From positions 1,674,001 through 1,738,000 of the forward strand of contig CM106585.1 in assembly GCA_048013815.1 (NCBI GenBank): a DNA stretch of 64,000 nt. The letters are read 5' to 3'. Below, in pieces: positions 25,301-40,300 of the stretch (positions are counted from its first letter, which is position 1; the number at the start of each line of letters is the position of its first letter). The stretch is from Setoptus koraiensis. Its lineage: Eukaryota > Arthropoda. Both the position numbers and the translations under genes were made by a program. A model generated the notes under the pieces. That model saw nothing but the letters and a program-made list of their open reading frames with translations, ran no database searches and had not been told where the DNA came from.

Positions 25301-28300
25301 CATGGCTGCGTCTGCTGGACTGTGGCCAGACTGTGGCCGCCAGAGAGACACGCTTTTGGAGAGAAATCACGACCGAGCGGCGGTTGTTGTTTGCGCACAA
25401 CAACGGCACCACTTACGCCACCGGCGTGAGCCGGCCAACAGGCGCAACCAGCGCAACAAGCGCAACAAGTGCGACGAGTGCACCGACTGCCAAGACCCGA
25501 GAGCCAGCGCCGCCAACAAACTATTTAGAGCTGCTGTGAGCACCGAGTGGCTGACTCTGTTGTAAATTGCCCGAGCCAATGATTGACACCAGACGGACGG
25601 CTCTCTCGACCATGTGTGCCACTCGACGATGTGCGCCGCTCGACGATCTGTGCCTTACGATGTGCCGGCCGATGTGTGCGCTGGTCTGAGTGCGCCGGTC
25701 TGTGTGAGCCGGTCGACGATGCGGCCGGTCGACGATGTGGACGCTCGACAATGTGAACCGTCGGCGGGCAAGCCTCACGGCGCGTCCGCTGCGGGCCACA
25801 CCGTGCGCAACTCGAGCATCGCAACCTGTTGCCGAACCGAAATTGGGCGCGACTAACGCTCGTCTGCCGGCCGGCCAGTCCCCTGTCAATGTCCGACGGG
25901 CCGCAGACTGGCTGCGAACTGCGAATTGAGCGAACTGAGAGAACCGAGCGAACTGAGCGATTCGAGCGAGCCGAAAGAATCGAGCGAGCCGACCGACGCG
26001 ACCGAGTCCGACGTTCGCTGTGCGCCGAGCCGTCGTCGGCCGGCCGGCCACTGCGAACTGGACACACAAACAGCACAACGTAACAGACAGCGAGGGATGC
26101 AGGTGAGGTAATTTCGTCAATCACTGACACTTGCGAATCGCACACTCTCGAGCGAGCCGAGCGAGAATGTGTTTTAATTGGCTAAATGTTGCTCTTGTCT
26201 CTAGGCTGCTGCCGCTGCTGTCGGCCGGCACCACTGTCCATCGGCACCACTGTCCATCGGCAACACTGTCGGCCGGCGCACTCACTTCGATTGTGGCCCG
26301 AAATCGGCTCCAATCTCCATGGCAACGCACTGAATTCAATTGGCGCTCTATTGCCACCATTTGTGTCCGTTCGGCCGCAATCTCGGCTGTCGCTGTGGCT
26401 GTCGCTGTGCGTCGGCCGCCGCCGGTCGCCGCTGACCATCATGACGCAACAGCGGCGGCTAAGTGCTCATGCACTGTTGACCGCTTGTTGCAGCTTGTTG
26501 CCGGTCGCCGGTTGCTGGCCGCTCGTCGCTGGCCGCTGGTTGCTTGTTGCGCAACGCCGCACCGTCAGCCGCGGCCGGTGCAGAGTGCGCCACAGAGTGC
26601 GCTATAGAGCACACAGTGCGATGTAAACCAACAACAGCAACAACAACACCGACGGCAACAACGACAGCAATGGCAACAACAACACCGACGGCAGCGACAG
26701 CGACGGCAACAACGACAACAACGGCAACAACAACAGCGACGCCAACAACGCCGACAACTGCCGGCCTAAACTGATGAATCATGGCAGCGCGCAACCAATA
26801 ATTAACAACATTGCGTCATTGGTCTACATACTGCACATAGCGAGCGAGTGCGGGCACAGCCACAGTCAGTTAGTCAGTCATTTAGTTGCCTGTTGGTTGC
26901 TTGGGCCATTCAGGCGAGCCACTCAGGTGAGCCGCTCAGGCGAGCTGCTCAGGTGAGCGGCTCGGCGGAGAATCAATTGGGCACAAGTATTGGCGACGAG
27001 AAAATTGTTTTTACTTGTTGGCTCTGTGTTCGCGGCCACTTTTTATCCACTCGGCTGGTCGCTTGTTGGCTGTCGCAACAGGCTGGTCGCAAGTTGCGAC
27101 AGGCGGCCTGACAGTGGCCACTCGCCACTGTCAGCCGGCCACTTTTGGCCCATTGTGGCCACTTTGGCCACTGCCAGGCGACCATGACAGCGAGCGCTGC
27201 GGCATCGATCATATCACACACACACAACGGACATTTATTATTATCGTCGTGTCAGCTTGACGCGAATTCGCAGCAGCAGCAACAGCAGCAACAACAACAG
27301 CAGCGGCCGGCCCGATTGGCCGTGCTGCGGCCCGAGTGCGCTGTCCGCTCGCAACGCCGACCGCTCCGAACGCCGACCGCTCCGAACGCCGACCGCTCGC
27401 AACGCTGACCGCTCGCAACGCTGACCGCTGGTCAGTTTGACAGTGTCAGTGTTGGAATCTAAATAAAAGTGGGCGTCGTTTGTTTGTTTGTTTGCTTGTG
27501 GCCTGCACAACACACAAGACAGTCTTGTGACAGGAGACGCCGTTGTCAGCTGACTGGCCAACTGCGAGCGCATTGTTCCAACACACACACGATATAAATC
27601 ATATCCATCCGTCGTGTAAACACTGACTGCTCGACTTGACCGCTCCATCGATTTGCCTAGACGCTGACAATTTCAATTTCAGGCACTTACATAATGTGCG
27701 CGTATCGTCATCGTCATGGTCGGGCAAGGGTTGTGTTACGCAATACACACACACAACTATTCGCCAATTGTTTGGCTGCTGTTGATTTGGCCAAACAACG
27801 AGACGATTGTTGAATGTTGTTGAACACTGAAAAGTGTGGCTTGGGTGAGCCGTGGCCGCCAATCTGTTCAACAATGTCATGCGATAACTAGCTAATATGA
27901 TAATAATAGACTAACAACTGACTAGGCCGGCCAGCGCTAGCGCCGTCTAGCGTTGGATAGAGTTCGCGCAACGCGCCCAGCACAAGTCAGGGCCGATGTT
28001 TGTCGTGTGCCACTAATTCATTAGTTAGTTGCAATTATAATGGTTGCGCAACCAGTGACAAATAGTGGCCACTAAGCACGCTTAGCTTGCCCCAGCCTCG
28101 TTGCGTCATCATCAAGTGGTCATTGTTGTTTGCCATCACACACACACACACACTGGTCATCGTTTGAGTGGCCGCAGCGCTGTCCATGGTTCTGGCCACA
28201 GTGCCGGCCATAGTGCTGACCATGGTGCTGGCTGCGTGGCTAGTTGGCTGGTTGGCGCAATCATCTTTTAGTGCCAACCGGCCAACTGGCCAACCGGCCA

Positions 28301-31300
28301 ACCGGCCAACTGTCCAACTGGCCGCTCGGTCGGCCGGCCAACAAACTGGCGACACTTGGCCAGGTGAGCTGTGCCCGCACTGGCCAAAGCGGCCGAAGCG
28401 ACCGGCGACAGGCGACAGGTGCAGCCGGAGGAGCCCAGTGGCTCGAGCGCCGCCAGTGGCTCGAGCGCCGCCAGTGGCTTGTGTGCATCACAAATTATTA
28501 TTTTTATCAGGCGACTTTTATCTGACGTAAGTGTCCAGTTGAGAGCGAGCTTGACGCACTCGGCGCGCCGGACAGTCTCAGAGAGAGCAAACGAGAGATA
28601 CTAAAAGAGAGAGACGCCAAGAGACGCCGAGCGACGCAGAGCGAGAATAAAGGCGAAGGAAAGAAAAGGTCGAATAAAGAAGAATCATGCCGGCGTAATG
28701 ATGATGATGATAATAATTCTGGGCCAGCTATTTCTTTGTCATGTTGACTGTTGGCCGCGAGTTGCCATAATAATAATGACTTTAGCGCGCCACCGCGCCG
28801 ACTATCAACAAATTTTGCCAATTTCCAAATTGTCAGATTTAGAAATGAATTTGAATTGAAGCCTGCAGACAAAAATTATCGTCGCAACGAGACCCTCGGC
28901 CATCTGATGGCTGCCTGTTGGCCTGACGCCTCTTGCGGCCATTAACAAATTCTAATAACTTTAGCTGAGCAACTGGGCAGCTTCAGCACTCAATTCAACT
29001 GATGATATTCTAATAACTGTGGCTATATATTTTGATATAAGACACTGCGCACACTGCAAACGCAACACGAACACATGACAAGAGCCAACGCGAACGCATT
29101 TGCATCCTCACCTGTGCGCCCGACCACTGGGCGAGTTACGCAACAGCCACTGGCCGATGGCGCAACAGCCACTGGCCGATAGTGCTGCAACAGCTTATGT
29201 GCAGGTCTGGCCAGAGCGAGCCAGCGACCAGATACAGCCACCGGTGAGTGGTCAGTGGTCAGTGGCACATATCTAATAGACGAAAGGTGAGGGATATGAA
29301 GAATTGTTATAAAGAGAGAATATAATAAATTGAATATACCGACGTTAAGAGCTCAGCGCTGCCGATGTGGAGAACAAGTGCACCATTAGCATTATTACGT
29401 GATATTGATTTACTTCTCTGTGTCCATCTCTTGGCTCTTTGGCTCTCTCTGGCCGGTTGGCTCTCTCGGGCTGGTTGGCTCTCGCGCTGTTTGGCAGCAT
29501 CTCTTGCGTCAGTGTCTGTGGCTACCGTCATTTCCATTATTGGTTAGTCTAGTTTGGCCATTAGCAGCAGCGCCAGCATACGGCCAACTAATGATAGAAT
29601 GACTTCTTCGTTGCTTGTCAATCAAACAATATACGCCAAGAATATGTTCGAACACACTGCACACTGTCTGAGAGAACGACTGCAGCGATATCGCCGCCAT
29701 ACCAGCCGACTAACAACAGCAACAACGGCAGCAACAACAACAACGAAACAACCAACAAACAACACAAACTAACCAACTCTGAGAGCTGCAGCCGCTGTTG
29801 TTGCTGTTGCTGTTGGTGAATTTAAATGTAAATTTAAACTTATGTTGTGTCATGTAACAACAACATTTGTTGCTGTTAGCCATTGACCATTATTGTTGCA
29901 TCATTGCTCAGTTGTGGTGCAAATTAATTCATTTACTCCTACTGGCGACGCTCATGCATGCGCTCGCTCGATACACGCGTATAGGGGAGCCACGGAGGAG
30001 CCAGAGAACAGGCAGAGAACAGGCCGAGAACAGGCCGAGAAGGGGCAGAGAGCGGGCAGAGACAGAGTGACATTGGCACCCACAACTCTCATCCGACAAG
30101 TGCTACTTCTTTTGCGTGCCCATTATGCTCATTATTCTAATGAGCTACGTCAGCTACTCCCCTAAACGAGCTAACCATTCAATTGAGAGATTGAATAAAC
30201 GAGTCGCACAAAGAATGCGAGGCGAACGAAAGAAGATTAACAGTCGGCAAAGTATCGCTAATTTATACCGAGATGCCTGCTTAAATTGATTGCCGTTGAT
30301 TGGTTGTTGCTTTGTTGTTGTTCCGACAGCAACAGCGACGACACCAACAACAACGACAACACCAACAACAACAACGGCAACCACATTGTGCCCATCAACG
30401 ACAAGCCACCAAATGCAACAGCAACATGCGACACACACAAGCGAGCAAAATTAGCCAACGCGGTAGTTGCTGTTGTTGTTGTTGTTGTTGAGATACAATT
30501 TCAATTTCAATTCACAGACACACAGCAGAGATTTGTATTGTTGCAACAGGTGCATACGATGCAAATTAGCATGCTGTCGCATGCGATTGTCGGCGCGCTT
30601 GCCGGCTCACAATCTAGCCTGCTCAATCTAGCCAGAGTGAATGCGAAAAAGTGATAAGAAAGTGTCAATGGTTGCGCTGTCGTCATCACTGGCCAATAGC
30701 TAATCAACTAACACAATGGTGCCCACAAGCCAGCCGACGGTCAACAACAAACTCACACAAAATAGCGATTAGTGGACACTGGCAGCGAACTCTTTTCAAT
30801 TAGTCGCCAACTTTGTCCGCCGGCCGGCCGGCCCGACTGTCGCTGTGGTTGCCGCCGTTGTTGCCGCTGTCGCTGTTGTTGCCGCTGTCGCCGTTGTGAC
30901 AGTCGGGACTCGACTTTGCTCTTGCGGGCCGACTCACGGGCCGACTCACGGGCCGGCTAACAGGCCGACGGTGATATATCCGCTGTGGCGGGCAATTGAA
31001 TGGAGCGAGCAACAAGGGACAGTTAAACAATATTATCTTCATTTAATGCGCGCTGGCTTCTGGATAATTGTGGCCAGCGCTGGCCCATGCGAGCGCGATT
31101 GAGCCATTAGGTTTTTCTATTGCCTCCAGTCAATTGGTAATTCACCACTAAAAGTTGTTAATGAGTTTTTTGTCTCTCTCTAATAGAGAGTCTCTAATAG
31201 AGAGAGTTTGGCTGGCCTGTCTAGCCACCAATTTACCTGTGCTGCTGCTGCTCGCTGCACTGTGCCGGTGATTCTAAATCGGCTCTCTGGTGGCTGTGTA

Positions 31301-34300
31301 AGGCAACTGGATATTGCACGACCAGTTGCTGGCTGAATCACAGCGCACAAGACAGTTTGTGAGCAGAGTTTGATTGCGACCAGCTTATCACTCTTGTCAG
31401 TCGCACATATAGTCTCAAATATATATTATTATATAATTGTTCGCCGATTGGTTAGTTAGTGTCGAACAAGCTTGCGTTGCCAGTGCCAACAATATTGTGT
31501 ATGGCACCATAAACAAATTCTCGTAAGCCACAAATGGCACTGCTGTGGTTGTTGCTGTTGCTGTTGCTGTTGCTCTGGCTGTTGCTGTTGCTCTGGCTGT
31601 TGCTGTTGCTCTGGCTGTTGCTGTTCTGTGCACTTGCTGCTACCTGTTGTACCTGGCAACGGCTACAAACAACACAAAGCCGACGCAACGACGACCAAAG
31701 TTCTCGTTCGCTGGTTCGTTCTTCTCACTCCGTTCGCTTGCTCTTGTGCAATTTTGCGCAATAAACTGCGAATAGGCACCTGTCGTTGGCACACACAAAC
31801 ATCGAGTATAGGTGAGCTAACTTGCGCTCGTATGCCCACTGCAGACACAGCCGCCAAGAGCTTGCCAGTGTTGCTCGGCGTTTGCCGGCTCGCGAGTTGC
31901 GAGTTGCGAATGGAGAGTCGATAAAGGAGAGTCGATAAAGGAGAGCCGAGAGGCGGCCATTTGATACTGAATTGAAGCGGCTAACAAATAGATATTAAAC
32001 ACACATGTGTCTATAAAAATAATAATAATCATCAAGTCGTAATTATCATCGTGTATTATTATTATTATCATTATTATTAGTCGTTGTTATCATTATTTTA
32101 CAACAATAATCACGGGATAAGTTTTGTTTTATTTCGCTGGCTCGTTCGCCTGCTCGCCTCGGTCTCCTCAGTAGCCCCGACGTTGGTTTGGCCGGCAGTG
32201 TTGCCGCGCGGCTCTCGACGCGGCTCTCGATGCGGCTCTCGATGCGGCTCCCGATGCGGCTCTCGATGCGGCTCTCAGACTATCAAGGCGACTCGCGACT
32301 GGCGCATCGTCTGCTCGGTGCCGAGCTCCGCTGACGCTCGCCGAGAGTCGGGTGACCGCAGCGCACTCCAGTTGCCAGTTGCGTCTGGCCAGCGACCGGA
32401 GCGGAGAACAGGTGAAAAAGAAGAGTCGCCAACAGAGAGCGAAGCAAACAAATGACGGCGCTCAATTGGCACAATTGGGCCGCTGCCGAGTATTGCGCGC
32501 GCCGGCGCGCGCTCACAAACGAAGATTAATCTTTGTGATTTCGCTCGTTGGCTTTTGGATTTTGGTGCATGACGCAACCGCCGGCCGCTCGTCCGTCGCA
32601 ACAGCAACAGCAACAGCAACCACAGCAACGGCAACAACCACAGCGACGGCAACAGCGACGGCAACAGCGACGGCATGCAGACCGGCGACCAGATCGTGAC
32701 CGTAGCGATCGCAGATAAGGGGCGATCGTGTCGGCAAAGTCCGTTAAACAATATTTAGATCAGCTGAGTGTCTTGCGCACAAGCCAACAATAGCTCGTGC
32801 CAGTGCCAGCGATGTGCGCTATTGGTCGATATGGCTGGTGCGATATGGCCTCACTTGGCGAATCATGATGATACGCCAAGTGAGTCATGCCGAGTTATAG
32901 CTGTTGCATAACATTAGAGAGTTAGTGTTAGATGGCCGCTTGATAAATGGCGACGGCGGCGGCGCATGATAAATGGCCGCTCGGCAAATATCAGGCCGAA
33001 TCAGCTGAGATTTGCTGGGCCTAATGCTGTGATTTGGCTGGCCCAGCCGAATCTCAGCTGTGATTTTGGCCGGCGCTTGCTCTCGGCGAATGCTGTGTGA
33101 TTTGCTGGATAACAATCGCATAGACAGTTGGGCAGCAATGGAGCGCAAGCGCATCCTTGCCAACAATTAAACCGGATCAATATTGCCGGGCCGGCCCAAT
33201 TGCGTCATTGGTTGTTGTTGCTGTTGTTGTCGTCGTCGTTGTTTTGGCTGCTTCGCTGAACCAAATTAAGCCACTCAAGCGAACCGAGCCGCGTCAAAGC
33301 GAGCCAAAGCGCCTGTCGGCAGAGCGCGCAAATTGTGTGAACATAGCTGCCAGTTATTGCAAGCTTGCGCCCGATTTAAGTGGCTTGATTTTACAGGGAC
33401 ACAATCCGGGGTTAGTTAGCATGATGCGCCAATTGCCGATTGCGCAATGGGACCCGATAACGAGATGATGCGCTTGATGACGAGCCGTCTCTCTCTCTCA
33501 CTCTGCAGCTCGCTCTGTGGGCAATGGGCGCCGTTGCGACTCGCACTCGCAAACAGTCTAGTTATGGCAACAACAATGGATATTAAACTGATTATATAAC
33601 TCGAGTCGGACCTGGAGCAAGCAGGAAACTAACTTGTTGTTGTTGTTGCTGTTGTTGTTGCTGTTGCCGTTCTAAAAACTCAACTCTAGATTTACAAGTC
33701 TATCTAGTCTATGCCACATTATGTAATCGCTGGCTGTTTGTCTGATCGTCTGTTTGCTATTTGTTGCTTGCTGTTCATGTTTGTGGTGTGCTGTTGTGTG
33801 TGCCAACAACAACGACCGTTGAGACGGGCAAACACTTAGGAGACACACACATCGGATTAGCCATCATCATCATGCTATCCGGCCTCTATTTGCTGTTGTT
33901 GTTTCTGCGCCGGCTGTCGCTGTTGCTGCCGTCGTTGAGCCCTAGTCAGATAGTCAGATAGTCAGATAGTCAGATAGTCAGATAGTCAGACAGTCAGTTA
34001 GTTAGGTAGTCGCCGCAACAGCAACAACGACATCCAACGCAACAGTGCAACGGCGCCAACAGAAGCCGGCCGATGAGAAGCCCGAGACGAAGCCCGAATG
34101 GAAGCCATGCGAGGGGCTTATACACGATTAAATGATTTATGCTGGCGTCATGACTTGGCCATCGGACAACAACCAACAAACAACCGACATTCGCTCGCTT
34201 AGTTTGCCCTCTCACTCGCACACCACACTAAATTGGGTCCAATCAATGAGCTGTCGCCAACACTGTCAGCCTGCCTCTATGGCCGGTTGTGTCCGGTTGT

Positions 34301-37300
34301 GTCCGGTTGTGTCCAGTGCTGGCCAGTTGTGTCCAGTGCTGGCCAGTTGCGGCCAGTTGTGGCGAGCAGTTGCAACAAACTGGACAAACAGCGCCAAGCT
34401 GCAACAGGACAAACTGATGTTACATGTCATTGAATTGTCCAGCCATGCAGTGGTTGCAGCCAGTTATCCGTTCGTCTATTTATCTATTAATCTATTTATC
34501 TGTCTTATCCATTTGGCTGCCTTGCAAGTTAGTTTGGCCATTGCATCGCTATCTATTCACTTACTTTGTATGCATAACTAGAGCTAAATATCGTTAATCG
34601 ACTAGACGGTGTGTGTGTGTGTGTTGGCCAATAAAGTTGTGCAAAGACGCAAGCATGCGATGACAAGCAGCCAATATCAGAGATAAGAGTCACTTACATG
34701 TTACGTAAGCTATGAGTGATGAACTGGCTAAATTGTGTGAAGTAGCGAACGCATAAACGGGAGCATCATCAATCTTAATCATGTCATCGATGCCATCTAT
34801 CATCATTACAACAGCAACAGCGTCACATGAGCGTTGTCGTTGTTGTGGTTGCTGTTGCTGATGTTGTTGTACATGTACATGTTGCATGATACTCGAATTG
34901 CATCATTGCAACTACTACCATTATTACATCATCACATGATGCTGGTAATGCACACTTTATATCTACGCCACAAACCGCTGGCTTGAATGTCTCACACAAA
35001 GGTGTTACACCAACTATTAGTTATGTAATCTTTATCATCATCATCATCATTATTATGTAATGTGTAATGTGTGCTATACACATTACACATTACATAATGA
35101 TGAAGAATTGGAATAATTACGCTCGCATCGCGGCCATAAATGGCTGACCTAAGGTAACTAACTTAAGGCTTGTGGCGGCTACTTGTGTTACCAGTGCCAC
35201 TCATCAATCACATGCCATGCGCACTAAATGTTTGTGTCACTTTAGTATCATAGGTCAGTAGTTATAACTTATATTGATATGTATGCATTACGCAACAATT
35301 TGTATGTTCAGTGTCAACTAACTGTATGTGTCATACACTCTGTGATACTGTGAAACTGTCAGTGATACTGTCAGTGATACTGTCAGTGATACTGTCATTG
35401 ATACTGTCATCAATTCAATTGTCGCTGTCAATTGACCGCCGGCCACTTTGGCCAACAACGACCCAACGGCTGACAGTTGAGCCGTTGTTGTGTGAGTCAA
35501 AGTGTAAATTGTTTGGCAAGCTAAAGTGTCAGCGGAGCAACAAAGAGCCGCCAGGCCAAGAGCACCCACCAACGATCAAATGCAGCCAAATGCACAATCG
35601 ACCGACCGACCCAACATCATGTAACCGAGCCAAAAAATGACCGCTGGTAGCCGGTAACACAACAGCATACATAAGAGCAGTAGTTACAACGCAACAGCAG
35701 TGGTTACATAACAGACTCATGACAGTGCCTCACTGGCGGTTGATGTTGCTGCCTAGACACAAAACATGTATGTGTACACAATATTAAATAGAGCAGCCAT
35801 CACAATGAGTCGCTCATTTCAGCATAACATGGCGGCCTTTTGCATCTTCGGGCAGCCCCCGAATGAAATGGTCAGTTCGCAATGGCCGGCAACTGTTATG
35901 TAACTGGCCATCACATGGCTACTTACGCAACAGTTGCTGCAATGAATAGCCGGCATTCATGAGCTGTTAACAAGGCTGCACATGCGGCCAGTCGGAGCAG
36001 CAACCTTCGAGCCACTATACACTGTGCACTGTCAGCATGCGCATGAGCCAACACTTTTTTCGAAACTATTCATAGTATCGCGTGTGCTCATGTTACCCAA
36101 CCTTACCTAATGTTACGCAATGTTACGTAATGTTACGTAATGTTACGTAAGTGGTAAATTGGTTTTGAATTTGCTTACTGATTCACTGCACACAAGCGAG
36201 CCTCTTGTAGCTTCTTCCTGTTGCGTGATTGGCTGGCTAGTGGCAGCACAAATTGTGCTTGTGTGTGTGCGTATATAGAAACTGCTGGCACACAAGCTGG
36301 CCAAAGATGAGAATTGTTGTTGTTGTTTGTTTTGTGGCTCGTGTGTTCGTGTTGCCGGCACAGTTGCCCCTCAATCACGACAGTGCTCACATTGAGACAG
36401 TGCTCACTATATAGTCTGGCCACTATAGGCACTATGCAAGGCTTGATTACGTAATGAGACAGGCCTATAACTCACACAAGAGTCTTGTCAGTTCTCGTTG
36501 GCTGTGAGCAGCCGATCGGCCAATCAATACTCACCGTTTCACTATATTGACCATCGTTATAGGCCAACAATCTGTGCAGTGTGTGTCATTTAGTGGGCTC
36601 ATTTAGTGGGCTCATTCAGTGGGCTCATTCGGTGAACTGAATGATTCTTTTAGTGAGCGAGTGAGCGAGTGAGCGAGAAAAACATTCGTACAACATATAT
36701 CAGATATATAAACGAGTCGCAAATTGGTCGCAATCCAAGTGCCAAAGGCGTGAGATTGGATAATTTGCTGGCAGCTTGTGTTTGCACTTGTCGTTGTTTG
36801 CGGGTGTGTGACATCTCTCATGTTATGTAACTCTCATGTCATATGACTCGCAACGAATAAGTTGCGCAATCATCTTTGCGATCTGCCCCCGGCAGCAAAT
36901 CTACGGCCCACGAATGCAGCCAGAGAAGCTTGTGTGTCGTTTATATTGGCCGTTGGTCGGTCGGTTGGTTCATCGGTTCGTTCGTCGTTCGTCGTTCGTC
37001 GTTCGTCGTTCGTCGTTCGTTCGTCGTTCGTCGTTCGTCGTTCGTCGTTCGTTCGTCGTTCGTTCGTTTATCGTTGCTCCTATTTTGCCACTTTTATCCA
37101 CTTTGACTCGTCGTGCGCTCGACTGTGATTCGCACAGGAGCTGCCAACAGTGAGAAGCCGCTGCCGAGCTAACCGACACAGGCGAGCATCCCGTAAGTGC
37201 AAGACAAAACCGAACGCCAGTGTCACAATGCTCGCTTTGTCACCGACGCCAGCCAACAAGCGAGCGAGCGAACGCGCAGTGACGCAACAACTCAATTAAC

Positions 37301-40300
37301 ATAGACAGACACTCACTGTGCCACCAGACAAACACAACCAACGACGCAACACAAGCAACGTCTCAATCTGAGTGTGTGTGTGTGTGTGTGTCGTACTCCA
37401 TCAGTGTGTGTGTGTGTGTGTGTGGGAATCTCGTCGCATCATCATCGTCATACTCTCATGGCTCATCGAGCGACGCTACACGGCAGACACAGCGAGCAGT
37501 TAGAGCGAGTTGCGTCAGTTAGTGAGTGTTGCAGCGGAATGGAGTCTCGTCTGGTCGAATCCAATCGAATTGAATCGAATCCGATCGAATCAAATCAATT
37601 CCAGCCGAACTGAACTGAACAGAGCCGAGCTCAGTCCGATCCGATTCAATTTGATCAGTTTCTTATCAGGCCAAAGAATCGACAGACGAGAGAGAATTTA
37701 CGAGCGACAGCGACGAACGTTCGAGCAAGGGCGCAGCATGTTCGCTGCGTCATGATGCAACACACCGCTGCAACACACTGCTGCAACAACAACAACGACA
37801 ACAGCAACAACAACAGCAACAACAACAGCGACAGCAACAACAGCGACAGCAACAACAGCGACAGCAACAACAGCGGTGCAGAAAAGTAGTGCAGAGGCTC
37901 AGCTGATCGGCTGGTCAGTCGGCCGCCGGTGGCCAGAACGCGCACACTCGCTGCGAGTGACTCGCAACAACTCGCCGGCGCGCCACCTTGACATGTGACA
38001 CACGACTTGTTGCTTGTGAGAAAAGTTCCCACGTTAATATACGCTCACTTCATACGGCCATCGGACGGAGCCAACGTTTTGGTTGTTTTCGGCTCACCTG
38101 TCGCCGAGGCGCAGCTCCCGATGTGCGACCGTATGCGACAGCTTCATGTCACACCGAACAGCTGATGGTCAGTTGGTGAGTGATGAAGCGTGAGGGGGCC
38201 TCTTTGTTGGCAGCGTCTCGTCGTGGTAACAAGTCGTAAAAACTCGTAACAACTGTCAAATGGTCAGACGTCGCTTAGATGCTATCAGTGTGTGTGTGTG
38301 TGTGCGGTTTTATAGGCCTGATACCAAGACCAGATAGACGATGTGTTAACGAGCGTCTAATGAAAACAAGCGACTCTGTCGTTTATGTCTTATCTCTCGA
38401 CCGCTGGCCGGCTGACCAAAATGGCCGACCAAACTGGCTGACCAAACTGACCAAACTGGCCAAAACGGCCAAAACGGCCAAAATGGCCAAACTGGCGAGC
38501 TTAACTCGACTAAAGTGCGAACTAAACTGTGAAGTAAACTGAAAAATTAACCAATTAATCAGCGACACACACAAATTGATGGTGTGTGTGCGTATAAAAC
38601 TATTTTGAGCAATTGTTATCTGCGAGTCGCATCTGCCGCTCGACGCTATTGGGCACAACGGTCTAACCAGCGTCATGACGAGCTTTGGGATATCACGGGA
38701 TCACAGGTGAGCATGCATGAATCCATCATGCGGCTTTTATTGTGCGATTATGCCATTATCACACATGTAATCACAACTTGTGATTCGCGTAATCGCAATA
38801 TCGCGGCCGCACTGGCTAGACGGGCCACTAACTAGCGACAGCGACACAGATGATAACCGGTGATTTACTTTTGGCTAATTGCTAATTATAAATCATGGCT
38901 CCAATCATTCCATTAGGCTGGCGCTGCAGTGAGGTCGTTAAGTCGCACTTGTTAACGACTCGAAAACCACTTGTTGTTGTTGTTGCCGCTGTTGTTGTTG
39001 TTGCTGTTGTTGGTGTGCTTGTCGCTGTTTGCGCCGCTTGACACCGAAAGCATGAGCCGAAACAAGCAACAACAACCATGATGATATGATGAACACAACA
39101 ACAACCGCTGTGGCTTGCTGTTTGTTGTTGCTGTTGTTGGCACTAATCTGGCGCTCATGATGAAGCGCCATCAATCTGCAGCGAACGCTTGCAACGCGCG
39201 ACGCACCGACACCGACACCGATATATGGGCGCCCATGGATAGTTGCGCTAATTAATTAGATCGGCTTGTTCGTTACGTCTACACGGCTACTTTTAACAGG
39301 TTCACCCAACAGGTGAACCAATGGTGTGTGGCCCACACATTTATTGCCCATGTTTCGGTGTGCACTTCGAGACGCATATTGCGCAACTGCTCACAATGAT
39401 GGCCGTAATAATGTTGAGACACACGCACACTGTCGGTTGTATTACATAACTTATATAAATATGCTGCACACTAAATATATACGATGCCACCAGCTGACTA
39501 ACAAGCCGGCCAGATAATGGCCAACGAGCGCTCGAATCGATCATTTGCATAAAATCATTAATAATCATCAACAAGCGCATTCATTGTCAGTCCACTCAAC
39601 ATATTATTACAACATATTACGTAATTTGTTGTTTGTTAGTTGATTTGTGTGTGTGTGTTTGCCTTTTGAGCATACACTCAACAATACAGCTATGACTTGC
39701 AATTTCTAGCTCACTATTCAACAGATTCAGCAGATTCAACAGATTCAGCAGATTCAACAGATTCAGCGGATTCAACAGATGGGCTCCCAATTGTAATGGG
39801 CGACCATTTAAACTGTTAGCTCGGCCGAACAGCTTCCAACGGGCATCGAGCTAGACTCATCATCATCTCTAGCAGCGCCAACAGCAGCCATTATTGACGA
39901 ATAAGAGAAGCGCTTCAGCTCGACTATTTCAATTCACTATCCAACTATTGAACCATTGAACCGTCGGTAGTCCAATCATTGAGCTATTGAACGAAATAGC
40001 TCAATATAGATGCGATGTGGAATGTTGCGCAAGTGCTGCACGATCTTAACTTCGCCATGACTTGGCATGCTGTTGTTGTTTATATTTGTATCTGTATAAA
40101 CTAGAATGGATGAAATGGCGCCAATCAATCAAGCGCCCACTAATCAAATCAAATCAAATTCAAATTAAGGTCACTCGTCATCGTGAATAGAAAGCGAGCT
40201 CTACTTGTGTGCCGGCCGAATGATATTGTTAGCCACTAGAGCAAATATATAAATCTAACATACATAATAGTTTATATTGTGGCCTAAACTAACTACAGGC

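Noticed and set aside
25521-26145. Two overlapping minus-strand frames of about 200 codons, rich in Arg, Ser and Ala
   Set aside because: They overlap each other in different frames, and open frames also occur on the plus strand. The sequence is GCGAGC/GGCCGG-type repeats. No motif or conserved domain appears, so these are compositional artefacts in the SoxF intron.
26131-26794. Overlapping frames of 110-160 codons on both strands
   Set aside because: Val/Ala or Thr/Ala runs come from (CAACGG/CAACAG)n repeats read in several frames. No unique protein-like sequence is present.
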